Shown one piece after another: positions 1 through 10,048 of a stretch of 47,784 nucleotides of DNA. Made by a program: the position numbers and the translations under genes. Positions within the stretch are counted from its first letter, which is position 1. Each line of letters starts with the position of its first letter. Where the stretch lies: the NCBI GenBank assembly GCA_005879975.1, contig VBIL01000162.1, positions 1 through 47,784 of the forward strand, in the 5' to 3' direction. This stretch comes from Chloroflexota bacterium. Its GTDB lineage: Bacteria > Chloroflexota > Limnocylindria > P2-11E. The notes under the pieces are model-generated. The model was not told where the DNA came from, did not search any database, and saw nothing but the letters and a program-made list of their open reading frames with translations.

Positions 1-47
1 AAGGCCCGCAATTAATGACGACACGCCCCGCACGAATGTGCGCGGGG

Positions 48-365
48 TCAGTCCTCGATGAGCTTCCTCCCGGCGAAACCGGTCTCGAGGTCATGCCAGT
101 AGCTGATGCGGTCGCCCTCGCCGAGCTGCCAGCAGAGAAGCACCTCGCGGCCGCGACGAGTCGTTCGAAAGTCGATGAGACCCTTGTCGGGATCCTTCAC
201 CTCCGCGCCGAGCCGGGCGATCTCTAAGAGCAGCGCGTTGATCTCCTGGGCCACGGGGTCGGTGGGCCGCCGATCGTACGACGCCTTCCGACGTTGTAGA
301 TCTTCGAGCAGCGGACGGATCTTTGGGAGGGTCGCCTCGGCCTGAGACCGCGTGAAGGTCGGCAT
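48..365 (-). CDS. DUF2203-like small conserved protein
   Basis: 105-aa ORF MPTFTRSQAEATLPKIRPLLEDL...KDPDKGLIDFRTTRRGREVLLCWQLGEGDRISYWHDLETGFAGRKLIED; resembles the DUF2203 pattern (CW..GE..I.YWH....G..GR..I). Confidence 0.75.
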   Translation of the reverse strand: MPTFTRSQAEATLPKIRPLLEDLQRRKASYDRRPTDPVAQEINALLLEIARLGAEVKDPDKGLIDFRTTRRGREVLLCWQLGEGDRISYWHDLETGFAGRKLIED

Positions 366-402
366 ATGCTCTCGCCCGAGTATGGGGCCGGAGGGAGAAA
401 CC

Positions 403-699
403 GTGGCGACCTACGTCCTCCTCACAAAAGTGACAGCGGCGGGCGTCAAGACACTGCAGTCGAACCCGCGCCGAATCAAGGTGGTGAACAAGGAAATCGA
501 AGCGCTCGGCGCCCGAGTGGTCGCACAGTACGCGACTCTGGGTCGCTACGACTTCGTCAACATCGTCGAAGCGAAGGACAACGAGACCATCGCCCGTGTC
601 TCCGTCGGTCTCGGCGCACGCGGCACCGTTCAGATCGAGACGCTGACCGCGATCCCGATCGAGAGTTTCATCCGCTCCATCGGAAAGAAAGCCCGATAG
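403..699 (+). CDS. GYD domain-containing protein
   Basis: VATYVLLTKVTAAGVKTLQSNPRRIKVVNKEIEALGARVVAQYATLGRYDFVNIVEAKDNETIARVSVGLGARGTVQIETLTAI; GTG start at 403 preceded by a GGAGGGAGAA Shine-Dalgarno. Confidence 0.8.
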   Translation: MATYVLLTKVTAAGVKTLQSNPRRIKVVNKEIEALGARVVAQYATLGRYDFVNIVEAKDNETIARVSVGLGARGTVQIETLTAIPIESFIRSIGKKAR

Positions 700-1859
700 C
701 CCCCGCCGCCGTCCTCCTACGCGGCGCGGCGTTGGCGGATGGCCGTTCGCCCGCGTTACGGCGCGGCATCTCGCTGCTCATGCGCGACGGTCGCGTCGCG
801 TACGTCGGACCGGATGACGGTGTCGCTGATGTGACCGGCGCCGAGAGCGTCGACGCCTCAGGTGCGACGATCATCCCCGGCCTCGTCGATTGCCACGCGC
901 ATTTCACGGGCCTCGGCGGGGCGAACTGGATCGCGCGGTTCGGCGACCCGGAGGCAGAGCTCCTGGCGCGCGGCGACGAAGCCGCGCGCGACCTCGCACG
1001 TATGGGCGTGCTGACCGCGCGTGACGTCGGTGCGCCGCGTCGCCTGAACCTTCGCATCCGCGATTCGCTGCGCGACCGTCCCGACGCTCCGGACATCCTT
1101 GCGGCCGGCACCTGGCTCGCGCGTCGCGACAAGTTCCCGCCGTTCGTCGTCTTCGTCGACTCTGGCGAGGAGCTCCGCGCAGCCGCGATCGCCGAGATGG
1201 ACGCCGGTGCGGACCTCGTGAAGATCGCGGTCGACACCGGACGCACCGGTGATGAGGTCACGTTCACGGCCGCTGAGCTCGCCCCCACCGTGAAAGCGGT
1301 CCACGATCGCGGCAAACGCATCACCGCGCACGCTCAGGGCAAAGGTGCTGCCGTGGCCGCCGCGACGGGGGTCGACTCCATCGAGCACGGCTTCGGCGTC
1401 GACGTGGCGACCGCGCAAAGGATGGCCGGACGCACGGCGCTCGTCCCGACCCTGAGCGTCCTCGAGAGCTTCAAGGGATTCGCCGCGACCGCGGGCGGAC
1501 GGTTCGCGGACGGCCGCGCCGCGGCGACCGCGTTGCAGGAGCAAGCCTTCGACGCGGTCCGCGCGGCGAAGAGCGCGGGCGTGAGGATCGCGACGGGGAG
1601 CGATTTCGGCGGCGGCTCGGTGCGCCCGGGTCACCTCGCCTGGGAAATTGAGATGCTCGTTCGCGCGGGGCTCGAACCCTATGAGGCGCTCGGTTCAGCG
1701 ACCTGGATCGGCGGCGAGCTCCTCGGGGTCAAGGATGCTGGGACGATCGCCGAGGGCGGCGCAGCGAACGTGGTCCTCGTTCACGGCGACCCGCTCTCCG
1801 ATCCCGCCGCGCTCTGGCGCGTCTGGCGGGTCTATCACCGGGGCGTGCGGGTCAGCTGA
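696..1859 (+). CDS. Metal-dependent amidohydrolase (imidazolonepropionase/prolidase-like)
   Basis: Within ORF 366-1859: VDCHAHFTG, ITAHAQGKGAAVAAATGVDSIEHG, GSDFGGG, ELLGVKDAGTIAEGGAANVVLVHGDPL. Start uncertain: no ATG/GTG/TTG between 700 and 731; 696 is an ATA overlapping the GYD stop. Confidence 0.8.
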   Translation: MAPAAVLLRGAALADGRSPALRRGISLLMRDGRVAYVGPDDGVADVTGAESVDASGATIIPGLVDCHAHFTGLGGANWIARFGDPEAELLARGDEAARDLARMGVLTARDVGAPRRLNLRIRDSLRDRPDAPDILAAGTWLARRDKFPPFVVFVDSGEELRAAAIAEMDAGADLVKIAVDTGRTGDEVTFTAAELAPTVKAVHDRGKRITAHAQGKGAAVAAATGVDSIEHGFGVDVATAQRMAGRTALVPTLSVLESFKGFAATAGGRFADGRAAATALQEQAFDAVRAAKSAGVRIATGSDFGGGSVRPGHLAWEIEMLVRAGLEPYEALGSATWIGGELLGVKDAGTIAEGGAANVVLVHGDPLSDPAALWRVWRVYHRGVRVS

Positions 1860-2040
1860 CCGGTCGAGGCCGGAGCGCCCTCCGCCACTTGGCTTCGGTC
1901 GGCTGGTTGCGGTCGCCGAACGCGCTGTAGATCGGCGGCTTCACTGGCTCAGGCGGGCGCGAGATCCGGCCGATCCGCTCGGTGATGGCCAAGGCGTCGA
2001 GCGTCACCATCGGCTCCTCACCTGCGAGGGTCCGAGTCAT
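1852..2040 (-). CDS. Small hypothetical protein
   Basis: MTRTLAGEEPMVTLDALAITERIGRISRPPEPVKPPIYSAFGDRNQPTEAKWRRALRPRPVS with an AAGGACG upstream of the ATG; short, weak support. Confidence 0.35.
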   Translation of the reverse strand: MTRTLAGEEPMVTLDALAITERIGRISRPPEPVKPPIYSAFGDRNQPTEAKWRRALRPRPVS

Positions 2041-2213
2041 CTCGTCCTTACCGAACATTCTTGCCCACCACCGCGAAGAACGTTACGTCGCTCGATTTCG
2101 TGTCTCTATAGCGCGTTCGGTCACCCGAGCAGGGGACGCCCGGCCCATGACCATGCAGGGATAGCGGACTCGAGTACTGCAAATGAGGGAGATGCTCTCC
2201 GCAAATGCGCGAG

Positions 2214-2960
2214 CTAAGCGGGAACGGCCTCAGCGACCAGGTCGAGGGCGGTGCGAACCGGCGCATCGTCGGGGATCTCGTCGTCCATCGGGGGCTCGAT
2301 GTGCGTTTCGGCGACAAGCTCCCGCCCCAGCCGGGCGGCCAGCGCTACCGAGCAACGGTCCGCGACCTCGCGGACACCGGCCGCGACCCCGAGCCGCGCG
2401 AGCGATCCGACCTCGTGCTGAAAGCCGCACGGGAGGACGCGCTCGAAACCTGCGAGGTCGGTCGAAACGTTCAGCGCGAAACCGTGCGTCGTGACGCCAC
2501 GGGACATACGCACGCCGATCGCTCCGATCTTCGCGGGGCGACCGTCCGGCAGGTCGACCCACACGCCGGTCTTCCCACGCTCCGTGCGCGAGGAGATGCC
2601 GTAGCTCGCGAGCGCGTCCCGCATTGCGTCCTCGATCGCGCGCACGTACCCGACGAGATCGTGCCCCTCGACGAACCTGATGATCGGATAGCCAACGAGC
2701 TGCCCCGGGCCGTGGTAGGTGATGTCGCCACCGCGATCGACGCGGTACATAGCCGCGCCTGCCGCCCGAAGGATGTCCGGTCCGACGAGCAGGTGATCCG
2801 TCGTCCCGCGGCGGCCGATCGTATACACGGGATCGTGTTCGAGCAGCAGGAGCCGCTCGGCCCCGCCCGCCCGGACGCGCGTGGCGACCGCTTCCTGGAG
2901 CCGCCATGCGTCGACGTAGGCGACGCGGCCAAGCCACGTCGCGTGCAGCGCGCTAGGCAT
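2214..2960 (-). CDS. lipB: Lipoyl(octanoyl) transferase LipB
   Basis: [16 protein letters not shown]...[21 protein letters not shown]...[31 protein letters not shown]; LipB signatures, adjacent to lipA. Confidence 0.95.
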   Translation of the reverse strand: MPSALHATWLGRVAYVDAWRLQEAVATRVRAGGAERLLLLEHDPVYTIGRRGTTDHLLVGPDILRAAGAAMYRVDRGGDITYHGPGQLVGYPIIRFVEGHDLVGYVRAIEDAMRDALASYGISSRTERGKTGVWVDLPDGRPAKIGAIGVRMSRGVTTHGFALNVSTDLAGFERVLPCGFQHEVGSLARLGVAAGVREVADRCSVALAARLGRELVAETHIEPPMDDEIPDDAPVRTALDLVAEAVPA

Positions 2961-3903
2961 GGGCGCCGACGTGCCGCTCGGCGTGATACGAGGAGCGCAC
3001 TAACGGTCCTGACTCGACGTGGTGGAAACCCATGGTCATTCCTTCATCGCGCAGCTCCGCGAATTCCGCCGGCGTCCAGTAACGCTCGATCGGAAGATGC
3101 ACCGGTGACGGACGCAGGTACTGGCCGATCGTGAGAACGTCGGTGCCTTGCGAAGCGATGTCGCGCATGGTCTTGCGGACTTCGTCGCGCGTTTCGCCGA
3201 GGCCGACCATGATCCCGCTCTTGCACACCAGGTCGGGTGCGCGCACCTTGGTGCGCCGCAGCACCTCGAGCGACCTCGGGTACCGCGCCTGCGGCCGGAC
3301 GCGCTGGTAGAGCCGCTCGACCGTCTCGACGTTGTGATTCAAGATCTCCGGGCGCTCCGCGAGCACCGTGTCGAGCGCCTCAGGATCGCCGGAGAAATCC
3401 GGGATCAGCACCTCGACGGTCGTGCCCGGCGATTGCCGGCGGATCTCACGGATCGTCGCGGCGAACAGCGACGCGCCTCCGTCGGCCAGCTCGTCGCGGT
3501 TGACGCTCGTGACGACCGAATGACCGAGTGCCATCTGCGCGACCGCGGCTCCGACTCGTGCTGGCTCATCGAGATCGACTACCCCGGGGCGTCCCGTCTT
3601 TACCGCGCAGAACCCGCATGAGCGCGTGCAGGTGTCCCCCAGGATCATGAACGTGGCGGTCCCCGCGCTCCAGCACTCGGCAATGTTCGGGCAATGCGCT
3701 TCCTCGCAGACGGTGTGGAGCGACTTCGCGCGCATGAGCTTGCGTAGGTTCTCGTACTCGGGCCCCATGGGCAGCCGGACCTTCAGCCATTCGGGACGCG
3801 CGCGGTCGATCGGCACGACCGTATTCGCTTCACCACGCCCGCGCGAGCGGGGACGCTCGACCTCGCCTGGGATCTCGAAACGGATCGGTGCGAGCTCCGC
3901 CAC
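2953..3903 (-). CDS. lipA: Lipoyl synthase LipA (radical SAM)
   Basis: [13 protein letters not shown] and [18 protein letters not shown] motifs, [33 protein letters not shown]. Confidence 0.97.
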   Translation of the reverse strand: MAELAPIRFEIPGEVERPRSRGRGEANTVVPIDRARPEWLKVRLPMGPEYENLRKLMRAKSLHTVCEEAHCPNIAECWSAGTATFMILGDTCTRSCGFCAVKTGRPGVVDLDEPARVGAAVAQMALGHSVVTSVNRDELADGGASLFAATIREIRRQSPGTTVEVLIPDFSGDPEALDTVLAERPEILNHNVETVERLYQRVRPQARYPRSLEVLRRTKVRAPDLVCKSGIMVGLGETRDEVRKTMRDIASQGTDVLTIGQYLRPSPVHLPIERYWTPAEFAELRDEGMTMGFHHVESGPLVRSSYHAERHVGAHA

Positions 3904-5309
3904 TAGTACACCGGGACCGATGTTCCAGCGGTCTGGAGCCAGTCGCGTACCGCGGTGAGGAATCGGGCGGCGGTCGATCCGTCGACGACCCGGTGATCGA
4001 ATCCGATCACGATGTTCATCATCTGGCGGATCGCGATCGAGTCATCGTCCGTCACGACAAGGCGCTTGCGGATCGATTCGGACGAGAGGATGGCCGCCTG
4101 GCCCGGCGGCACGATCGGGCTCGACACGATCGTGCCGAGCGGGCCGGTGTTGTTCAACGTGAACGTGCCGCCCGAGAGATCGTCCAGCGTTAACCGCCGC
4201 GCCTTCGCCCGATCCACGACGTCGCGAATCCCGCGCATGAGGCCGGCGATACTCTTGCCGTCGGCGTCCTTGATCACTGGGACGATGAGCCCGTCCTCGC
4301 CGAGCGCGACGGCGTAGCCAAGGTTGATCTCGCGATGACGGACCAGGCCCTGGTCGGTCCAGCTCGAGTTCACCTGCGGAACGGTGCGGATCGCGTCGAC
4401 GACGGCCTTCGCGATGAAGGCAGCCGGCGACAAGTCGAAGCCCTCGCGCTCCAGGAACTCGTTGCGGACCTTCTCCCGATAGCGCATGAGGTCGGTCATG
4501 TCGACCTCCATGACCGCGTGGGCATGCGGCGCGCTCCACGCCTGGACCATGTTGTTCGCGATCGCGCGACGCATCTGGGTGAGGGGCACGAGCTCATCCC
4601 CGGCGAGAGATGGCGCGGGCGCCGGCCGAGCCGACACGGCCCGCGACTCTGCTTGGGGTTGAGCGGGAACGACCCGTCCAGCGGCCTGTTGTTGCGATTG
4701 ACGCTCGGCGATGAAGTCCTCGACGTCCTTTCGCGACACGCGCCCGCCGAGTCCGGTTCCATCGATCTCAGAGATGTCGATGCCGTGCTCGCTCGCGAGC
4801 TTGCGCACCGCCGGCGTCGCTCTCACATCAGAGAGATCGGGACGCTCCGCGGTCGCGGTGGCCGTGGACGGAGGAGACGACCCTTGAGGAGGAGCGGCAG
4901 GCGGCCGTGAAGGCGGCGGCGCCTCGGGCGTCGGCGCCGAAGAGCGCTGCGACTGCTGACTCGCGGGTGGTCCCGACGGCGCATTGCTCTGAGGCGCCGA
5001 TGCCCGGGGTGCCGCTGCCGGTTGCGGCCCCGTTTGAGCGGCGGGCTGCGCGGCGGCGGTCTCGCCGTCCGCGGTGTCGAAGACGGCGAGGAGCGTGCCG
5101 ATCGGGACGGTCTGGCCCTCCTGGACCTTGACTTCCTTGAGCGTGCCCGAGACGGGCGAGGGGATCTCCGTGTTGACCTTGTCCGTCTGGACCTCGACGA
5201 GGAGGTCGTACTTGTTGACCTTCTCGCCTGGCTGCTTCAGCCACTTTCCGATCGTGCCTTCGGTGACCGACTCGCCGAGCTTGGGCATCTTGAGCTCGAA
5301 CCCCGGCAT
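3903..5309 (-). CDS. Dihydrolipoamide acyltransferase (E2) of a 2-oxoacid dehydrogenase complex
   Basis: N-terminal lipoyl domain ([44 protein letters not shown]), peripheral-subunit-binding domain, catalytic [14 protein letters not shown]. Confidence 0.93.
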   Translation of the reverse strand: MPGFELKMPKLGESVTEGTIGKWLKQPGEKVNKYDLLVEVQTDKVNTEIPSPVSGTLKEVKVQEGQTVPIGTLLAVFDTADGETAAAQPAAQTGPQPAAAPRASAPQSNAPSGPPASQQSQRSSAPTPEAPPPSRPPAAPPQGSSPPSTATATAERPDLSDVRATPAVRKLASEHGIDISEIDGTGLGGRVSRKDVEDFIAERQSQQQAAGRVVPAQPQAESRAVSARPAPAPSLAGDELVPLTQMRRAIANNMVQAWSAPHAHAVMEVDMTDLMRYREKVRNEFLEREGFDLSPAAFIAKAVVDAIRTVPQVNSSWTDQGLVRHREINLGYAVALGEDGLIVPVIKDADGKSIAGLMRGIRDVVDRAKARRLTLDDLSGGTFTLNNTGPLGTIVSSPIVPPGQAAILSSESIRKRLVVTDDDSIAIRQMMNIVIGFDHRVVDGSTAARFLTAVRDWLQTAGTSVPVY

Positions 5310-5320
5310 TTCGCTCCTAT

Positions 5321-6304
5321 CTAATACGCGGCGAGTTCGCGCATCTTCGCCGCTATCTTCACGGGATCAGGCATGAACCAGTCTTCTTGAGGCTTGTTGT
5401 ACGGCATCGCGGGCACCTCCGGCCCGCCGATGCGCATCACCGGCGCGTCGAGATCGCTGAAGGCCTCCTCCGCGATTAGCGCCGCGATCTCGGCCCCCGC
5501 GCCGAACATGCGGTTGTCCTCATAGACGATCAAACACTTTCCGGTCTTCCGCGCTTCCCGGAGCACCGTCTCGACGTCCAGCGGCCGCAGGCTGCGCATA
5601 TCCACGACGTTCACCGACACGCCGTCGGCCGCCAGTGTCTCCGCGGCCGCGAGCGCGTGGTGGAGCATGAGCCCGTACGCGAACACGGTGATGTCCGTAC
5701 CTTCGCGTTTCACGTCCGCCGGGCCCAGTGGGATCGTGTAATCGCCGTCCGGCACCTCGCCCTTCACCGCTCGATAGGTCGCCTTGTGCTCGAGGAAGAT
5801 CACGGGGTCCGGGTCGCGGATCGCGCTCCGCAGCATCCCCGCGATGTCGTACGGCGTCGACGGGACGACGACCTTGAGACCGGGCACGTGTGCGTAGAAG
5901 GCTTCGACCGACTGCGAGTGATACAGCGCACCGTGGACGGGGCCGCCCCACGGCATGCGGATAACCATCGGAACCCCATACGTGCCATTCGAGCGATACC
6001 GCATGCGGGCGGCCTCGTTGACGATCTGCTCGAACGCCGGGGCGTGGAAGTCGGCGAATTGCATCTCCGCGATCGGGCGGAGCCCGCCGATCGCGGCTCC
6101 GATCGCCACGCCGACGATGCTCGACTCCGCTACCGGGGTGTCGATGATGCGATCGGCGCCGAACTCTTCGATGAATCCATCGGACACCCGAAAGACTCCG
6201 CCTCGCACGCCCACGTCCTCGCCCAGGAGGATGAGCCGCTCGTCGCGACGGAACTCCTCGAGGAGCGTGTCGTGGACCGCCTGCACATTCGTCTTCACGC
6301 TCAT
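5321..6304 (-). CDS. 2-oxoacid dehydrogenase E1 beta subunit
   Basis: From MSVKTNVQAVHDTLLEEFRRDERLILLGEDVGVRGGVFRVSDG...; E1-beta signatures (GLRPIAEMQFADF, IVYEDNRMFGAGAEIAALI). ATG overlaps the upstream TGA as ATGA. Confidence 0.9.
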   Translation of the reverse strand: MSVKTNVQAVHDTLLEEFRRDERLILLGEDVGVRGGVFRVSDGFIEEFGADRIIDTPVAESSIVGVAIGAAIGGLRPIAEMQFADFHAPAFEQIVNEAARMRYRSNGTYGVPMVIRMPWGGPVHGALYHSQSVEAFYAHVPGLKVVVPSTPYDIAGMLRSAIRDPDPVIFLEHKATYRAVKGEVPDGDYTIPLGPADVKREGTDITVFAYGLMLHHALAAAETLAADGVSVNVVDMRSLRPLDVETVLREARKTGKCLIVYEDNRMFGAGAEIAALIAEEAFSDLDAPVMRIGGPEVPAMPYNKPQEDWFMPDPVKIAAKMRELAAY

Positions 6305-8649
6305 AGGCGGCCTCGTTCGGGTGCGATCGGCGGAAAATCCTCGGGACGGCGTTCGCGCATGATCGCGTAGACCGCAGCCACGATGTCTTCGCGGTTTGGC
6401 TTCGAGAAGTAGTCGCCATCGTTCCCCACCGCGACGCGATTGGCCATCGCCGTCAGCGTGCGAGGTCCGACCTCGAGATGATCGATCGCGCCCTGCACCT
6501 CGGTAACCTCGCGAACGATGTACGCCGATGCGCCGCCCGGTACGTCCTCGTCGACGACGAGGAGAGCGCGCGTCTTCGCCACTGATTCCGCCACAGCGTG
6601 ATCGATGTCGAATGGAAGCAGCGTCTGCACGTCGACGATCTCCGTTTCGATCCCTAGATCGGCCAGATCGCCGGCGGCCTCGAGCGCGATCCTGCAAAGG
6701 GCGCCGTACGTCACCAGCGTGACATCGGAGCCCGAACGGATCGTCTCAGGCACGCCCAGCGGGATGGTGAAAACACCAACGTTCTCAGGTATGCGCTCCT
6801 TGAGCCGGTAGCCGGACAGAACCTCGACGAGCAAGCCAGGGTCATCGCCGCGCAGGAGCGTGTTGTAGAGGCCCGCGGCGCGGGTCATGTCGCGAGGCAC
6901 GGCGACATGCAGGCCGCGGAGCGACGACACGATCGTCGCCATCGGGGACCCGGTGTGCCAGATCCCCTGGAGCCGGTGGCCTTTGGTGCGAATCAGAACG
7001 GGCGCTTTCTGACCTCCGCCGGTGCGCCAATGCAGCGTCGCGAGGTCGTCGGAGGCGAGCTCCAGCGCGTAGAGCAGGTAGTCCACGTACTGGATGTCGA
7101 CGACGGGTCGCAGGCCGCGCAGGGCGGCGCCGATCCCCTGCCCGAGGATGGTCGCCTCGCGGATCCCCGTGTCGATCACCCGCTTATCGCCGTGCTTGGC
7201 CTGCAGGCCCTCGAAGACCAGGTTCACGTCGCCGAGCTTCCCGACGTCCTCGCCGAGGATGACGATCCGCGGGTCGCGCGCGAGGTTCTCGTCGAAGCAG
7301 CGAACCAGAACGAGCCGGCCATCGACGGCTTCCGCCCCTTCGACGTAGGTGGGCGCGACCGCGCCGATCCGCAGCGGCGACTCCGCCGAGCGGCTGTAGA
7401 GATACGAGTTGAAGCGGTCGTCGTTCTGCTTCATGAAGGACTCGACGAATGCCGCAAGCTCCGCACAAGCGGGTCCCTCGTGACCGCGCAGCGCAACGAG
7501 CGCGCGCCGCGAGACTGCCGCGACAAGGCGCCGGCTGGGTGCTTCGCTGGAGCGCAGCTCCTCGACAATCGCCGACAGGTCGACATTCGCGTCTCGTCGG
7601 GCCTGCTCGATCTCGATCCCGTCGAGGGTCGCCGCGTCGACCAGTTCCTCGCGGAGGATCCACTCGCGCATCCGTCGTATCGGGTCGAACTCGATCTCGA
7701 AGCGCAGGCGGTCCTTCGACTTGTACCGCTCGTGCGAGCCGCTCGTCGAGTGACCCTGTGGCTGCGTCATCTCCATCACATGGACGACTGACGGCACGTG
7801 CTCGCGCCGCGCGCGCTCGACCGCGAGCTGGTAGACGTCGCAGCACGCCAGATAGTCGTGGCCCTTGACGGTGTGGAGGTCGTAGCCACCGGCGCCATCG
7901 GAGCGCTGGAATCCCTGGAGGAGTGCGGAGATCGAGCCCTTCGTCGTCTGGAGCTCGTTCGGAACGGAAATGCCGTAGCCGTCGTCCCACACCGAGATGA
8001 CGAGTGGGATCTGGAGGACGCCTCCGGCGTTGAGGCTCTCCCAGAACACGCCCTCGGTCGTCCCGGCGTTGCCGATCGTCGCGAAGCAGACCTCCTCGCC
8101 GTTACGCGAAAAGCCTCGCGAGACCGCCCGTGCGGCGGGCGATTCGCGATAGAGCCTTGAAGCCCACGCGAGCCCGATAGCGCGCGGCATCTGCGAGCCG
8201 ACGGGTGAGAGGTCGGAGGCGGACTGTCCGGTCGCCAGCAGATCCTTCCACCTGCCGCGTTCGTCGAGGGTGCGCGTCGCGAAATGGCTCAGCATCTGGC
8301 GGCCCGCGGAGTTCGGATCGCGGACCACGTCCGGATCCGCGTAGAGCTGGGCGAAGTACTGGGAGAGATCGGCGAGCCCGACCGCGAACATGAAGGTCTG
8401 GTCGCGGTAGTACCCGGAGCGCCAGTCGCCGGGGCGGAAGGCTTTCGCCATGGCGAGCTGCGCGATCTCCTTGCCCTCGCCTGAGATGCCGAACGGCGCG
8501 TTACCGACCAGCACCTCGCGGCGGGAGAGCTCGCTCGCCGCCCGGCTGCGCACGGCGAGGCGGTAGTCGGCGATGACGGCTTCGACGCTGATCTGGAGCT
8601 TCGCGTTGGGTGTGGTGACCGCGATCTCGGGGCGGGTGCCCGTCTTCAT
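6301..8649 (-). CDS. Fused 2-oxoacid dehydrogenase E1 alpha-beta (782 aa)
   Basis: N-terminal half E1-alpha-like (GYYRDQTFMFAVGL, GSQMPRAIGLAWASRLYR, CFATIGNAGTTEGVFWESLN); C-terminal half E1-beta-like (ILGEDVGKLGDVNLVFEGLQ, LRPVVDIQYVDYLLYALELASDD). Confidence 0.88.
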   Translation of the reverse strand: MKTGTRPEIAVTTPNAKLQISVEAVIADYRLAVRSRAASELSRREVLVGNAPFGISGEGKEIAQLAMAKAFRPGDWRSGYYRDQTFMFAVGLADLSQYFAQLYADPDVVRDPNSAGRQMLSHFATRTLDERGRWKDLLATGQSASDLSPVGSQMPRAIGLAWASRLYRESPAARAVSRGFSRNGEEVCFATIGNAGTTEGVFWESLNAGGVLQIPLVISVWDDGYGISVPNELQTTKGSISALLQGFQRSDGAGGYDLHTVKGHDYLACCDVYQLAVERARREHVPSVVHVMEMTQPQGHSTSGSHERYKSKDRLRFEIEFDPIRRMREWILREELVDAATLDGIEIEQARRDANVDLSAIVEELRSSEAPSRRLVAAVSRRALVALRGHEGPACAELAAFVESFMKQNDDRFNSYLYSRSAESPLRIGAVAPTYVEGAEAVDGRLVLVRCFDENLARDPRIVILGEDVGKLGDVNLVFEGLQAKHGDKRVIDTGIREATILGQGIGAALRGLRPVVDIQYVDYLLYALELASDDLATLHWRTGGGQKAPVLIRTKGHRLQGIWHTGSPMATIVSSLRGLHVAVPRDMTRAAGLYNTLLRGDDPGLLVEVLSGYRLKERIPENVGVFTIPLGVPETIRSGSDVTLVTYGALCRIALEAAGDLADLGIETEIVDVQTLLPFDIDHAVAESVAKTRALLVVDEDVPGGASAYIVREVTEVQGAIDHLEVGPRTLTAMANRVAVGNDGDYFSKPNREDIVAAVYAIMRERRPEDFPPIAPERGRL

Positions 8650-9593
8650 CCACCTTCAATGGTGCCAGTTCCGCGCCAGGCGGAGCCGGCCCGCGCGCGC
8701 GGCCGCTCGGAAGAGACGGCGGGACCCGCGACGACCATCCGTTCCGCGCGGTCGAGAAATGGGAGCGCGGCGTCGAGGAACTCATCGGGGCACTCGGCCA
8801 TCGCCAGATGGCCGCAACGCTCGACGATACGAACCTCGGCCTGCGGCAGGAGCTCGGGCAACGAATCGAGATGGGCGATCGGGAGAACACGATCCTCACG
8901 CCCCCAGACGACGAGCGCCGGACCGCGATAGGTCGGGGACCTCACGACCCACTCGTCACGGAGGGCTCGGCGCACGCCACCCAGGTCGAGGCCCTGGGCC
9001 AGCGCCCGGACGAACTCCGGGAATGAAGGACCGCCGTAGCGCTCGGCCTCCGCATACAGCTCGGGGGTGATGCGCGACACGTCGAAGTAGCAGCTCTCGA
9101 GGGCCGCGCGGGCGGCCGACGGCGACCGCGGGAGACGCGCGACGAGTCCCATTCCTGGAAGCGCGCAGAGCCGAAGGTACAGCGCGACCTCCCGACCGAG
9201 CCCACCCGGTGCAACGAGCATCATCGAGCGCACGCGCTCGGGCGCCGTAACCGCGGTGATCGCGACGATCGCGCCGCCCATGGACTGGCCACCCAGATGC
9301 GCGCGAGAGATGCCCAGGACGTCCATGGCGCCGAGCACGAACCGTGGATAGAAGGCCTTCTCGCCCGAGAAGTACCGCACACGTCCAGGGCGCGCGCTCG
9401 CGCCAAAGCCCGGGAGATCCAGGGCGACCACACGCCGGCGGCTCGCCGCGAGCGGGCGGATGACCGCGCGCCAGTTCTCGGCCCATCCGCCGACACCGTG
9501 GACGAGAAGGATCGGATCGCCCGTCGCGCCGTCCACGTTCTCGTCGAGAACGCGCGTGCGCAGGCCCTCGACCGTGATCGTGCGCGACTCCAT
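8646..9593 (-). CDS. Alpha/beta hydrolase
   Basis: ILLVHGVGGWAENWR, GQSMGGAIV nucleophile elbow, VVWGREDRVLPIAH, RCGHLAMAE. Confidence 0.88.
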   Translation of the reverse strand: MESRTITVEGLRTRVLDENVDGATGDPILLVHGVGGWAENWRAVIRPLAASRRRVVALDLPGFGASARPGRVRYFSGEKAFYPRFVLGAMDVLGISRAHLGGQSMGGAIVAITAVTAPERVRSMMLVAPGGLGREVALYLRLCALPGMGLVARLPRSPSAARAALESCYFDVSRITPELYAEAERYGGPSFPEFVRALAQGLDLGGVRRALRDEWVVRSPTYRGPALVVWGREDRVLPIAHLDSLPELLPQAEVRIVERCGHLAMAECPDEFLDAALPFLDRAERMVVAGPAVSSERPRARAGSAWRGTGTIEGG

Positions 9594-9613
9594 CTCTGGG
9601 TATCCTGCTCCCG

Positions 9614-10048
9614 ATGCTCTTTTACTACCTCTGCACAGTCGGCGAGAAGCTGCACAAAGAAGCGTATCCCCAGGGCGCGCAATCCAAGGACGCCGATGTC
9701 TACAAATGGGTCGCTCTTCACTCCGGCTCGCCCGCGGTCTGCCAGCGCGAGCACGGGGGTGCGCACCAGTGGCGCCCGGACGAAGGTGGCGACGAGGAGC
9801 GGGTCGTGCGCGGCTACGCGGTGCTCCAGTGGGACAAGCAGGGCTTCGACCTCGCGAAGCGGAAGCCTGACATCAGCGAAGCGTTCGCTTCCCCCTGGGG
9901 ACCGTCGCTCGTCGTCGAGCGATCCGAGGACCCGACGACCGGGACCTATCTTCTCCTTCGGATCTTTCCGCATGGATACAAGGGAAAGCCGGGCGAAATG
10001 GGCCTTGAACGCAAGGACGTGCCGCGGGAGCTCGCCGGAAAGGTCTGA
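9614..10048 (+). CDS. Hypothetical protein
   Basis: 144-aa ORF MLFYYLCTVGEKLHKEAYPQG...; non-overlapping placement and plausible composition; no family recognised. Confidence 0.6.
   Translation: MLFYYLCTVGEKLHKEAYPQGAQSKDADVYKWVALHSGSPAVCQREHGGAHQWRPDEGGDEERVVRGYAVLQWDKQGFDLAKRKPDISEAFASPWGPSLVVERSEDPTTGTYLLLRIFPHGYKGKPGEMGLERKDVPRELAGKV

Noticed and set aside
366-695. N-terminal part of the 497-aa ORF 366-1859
   Set aside because: Out-of-frame overlap with the GYD gene, Arg-rich nonsense sequence; only the part from about 696 resembles an amidohydrolase.
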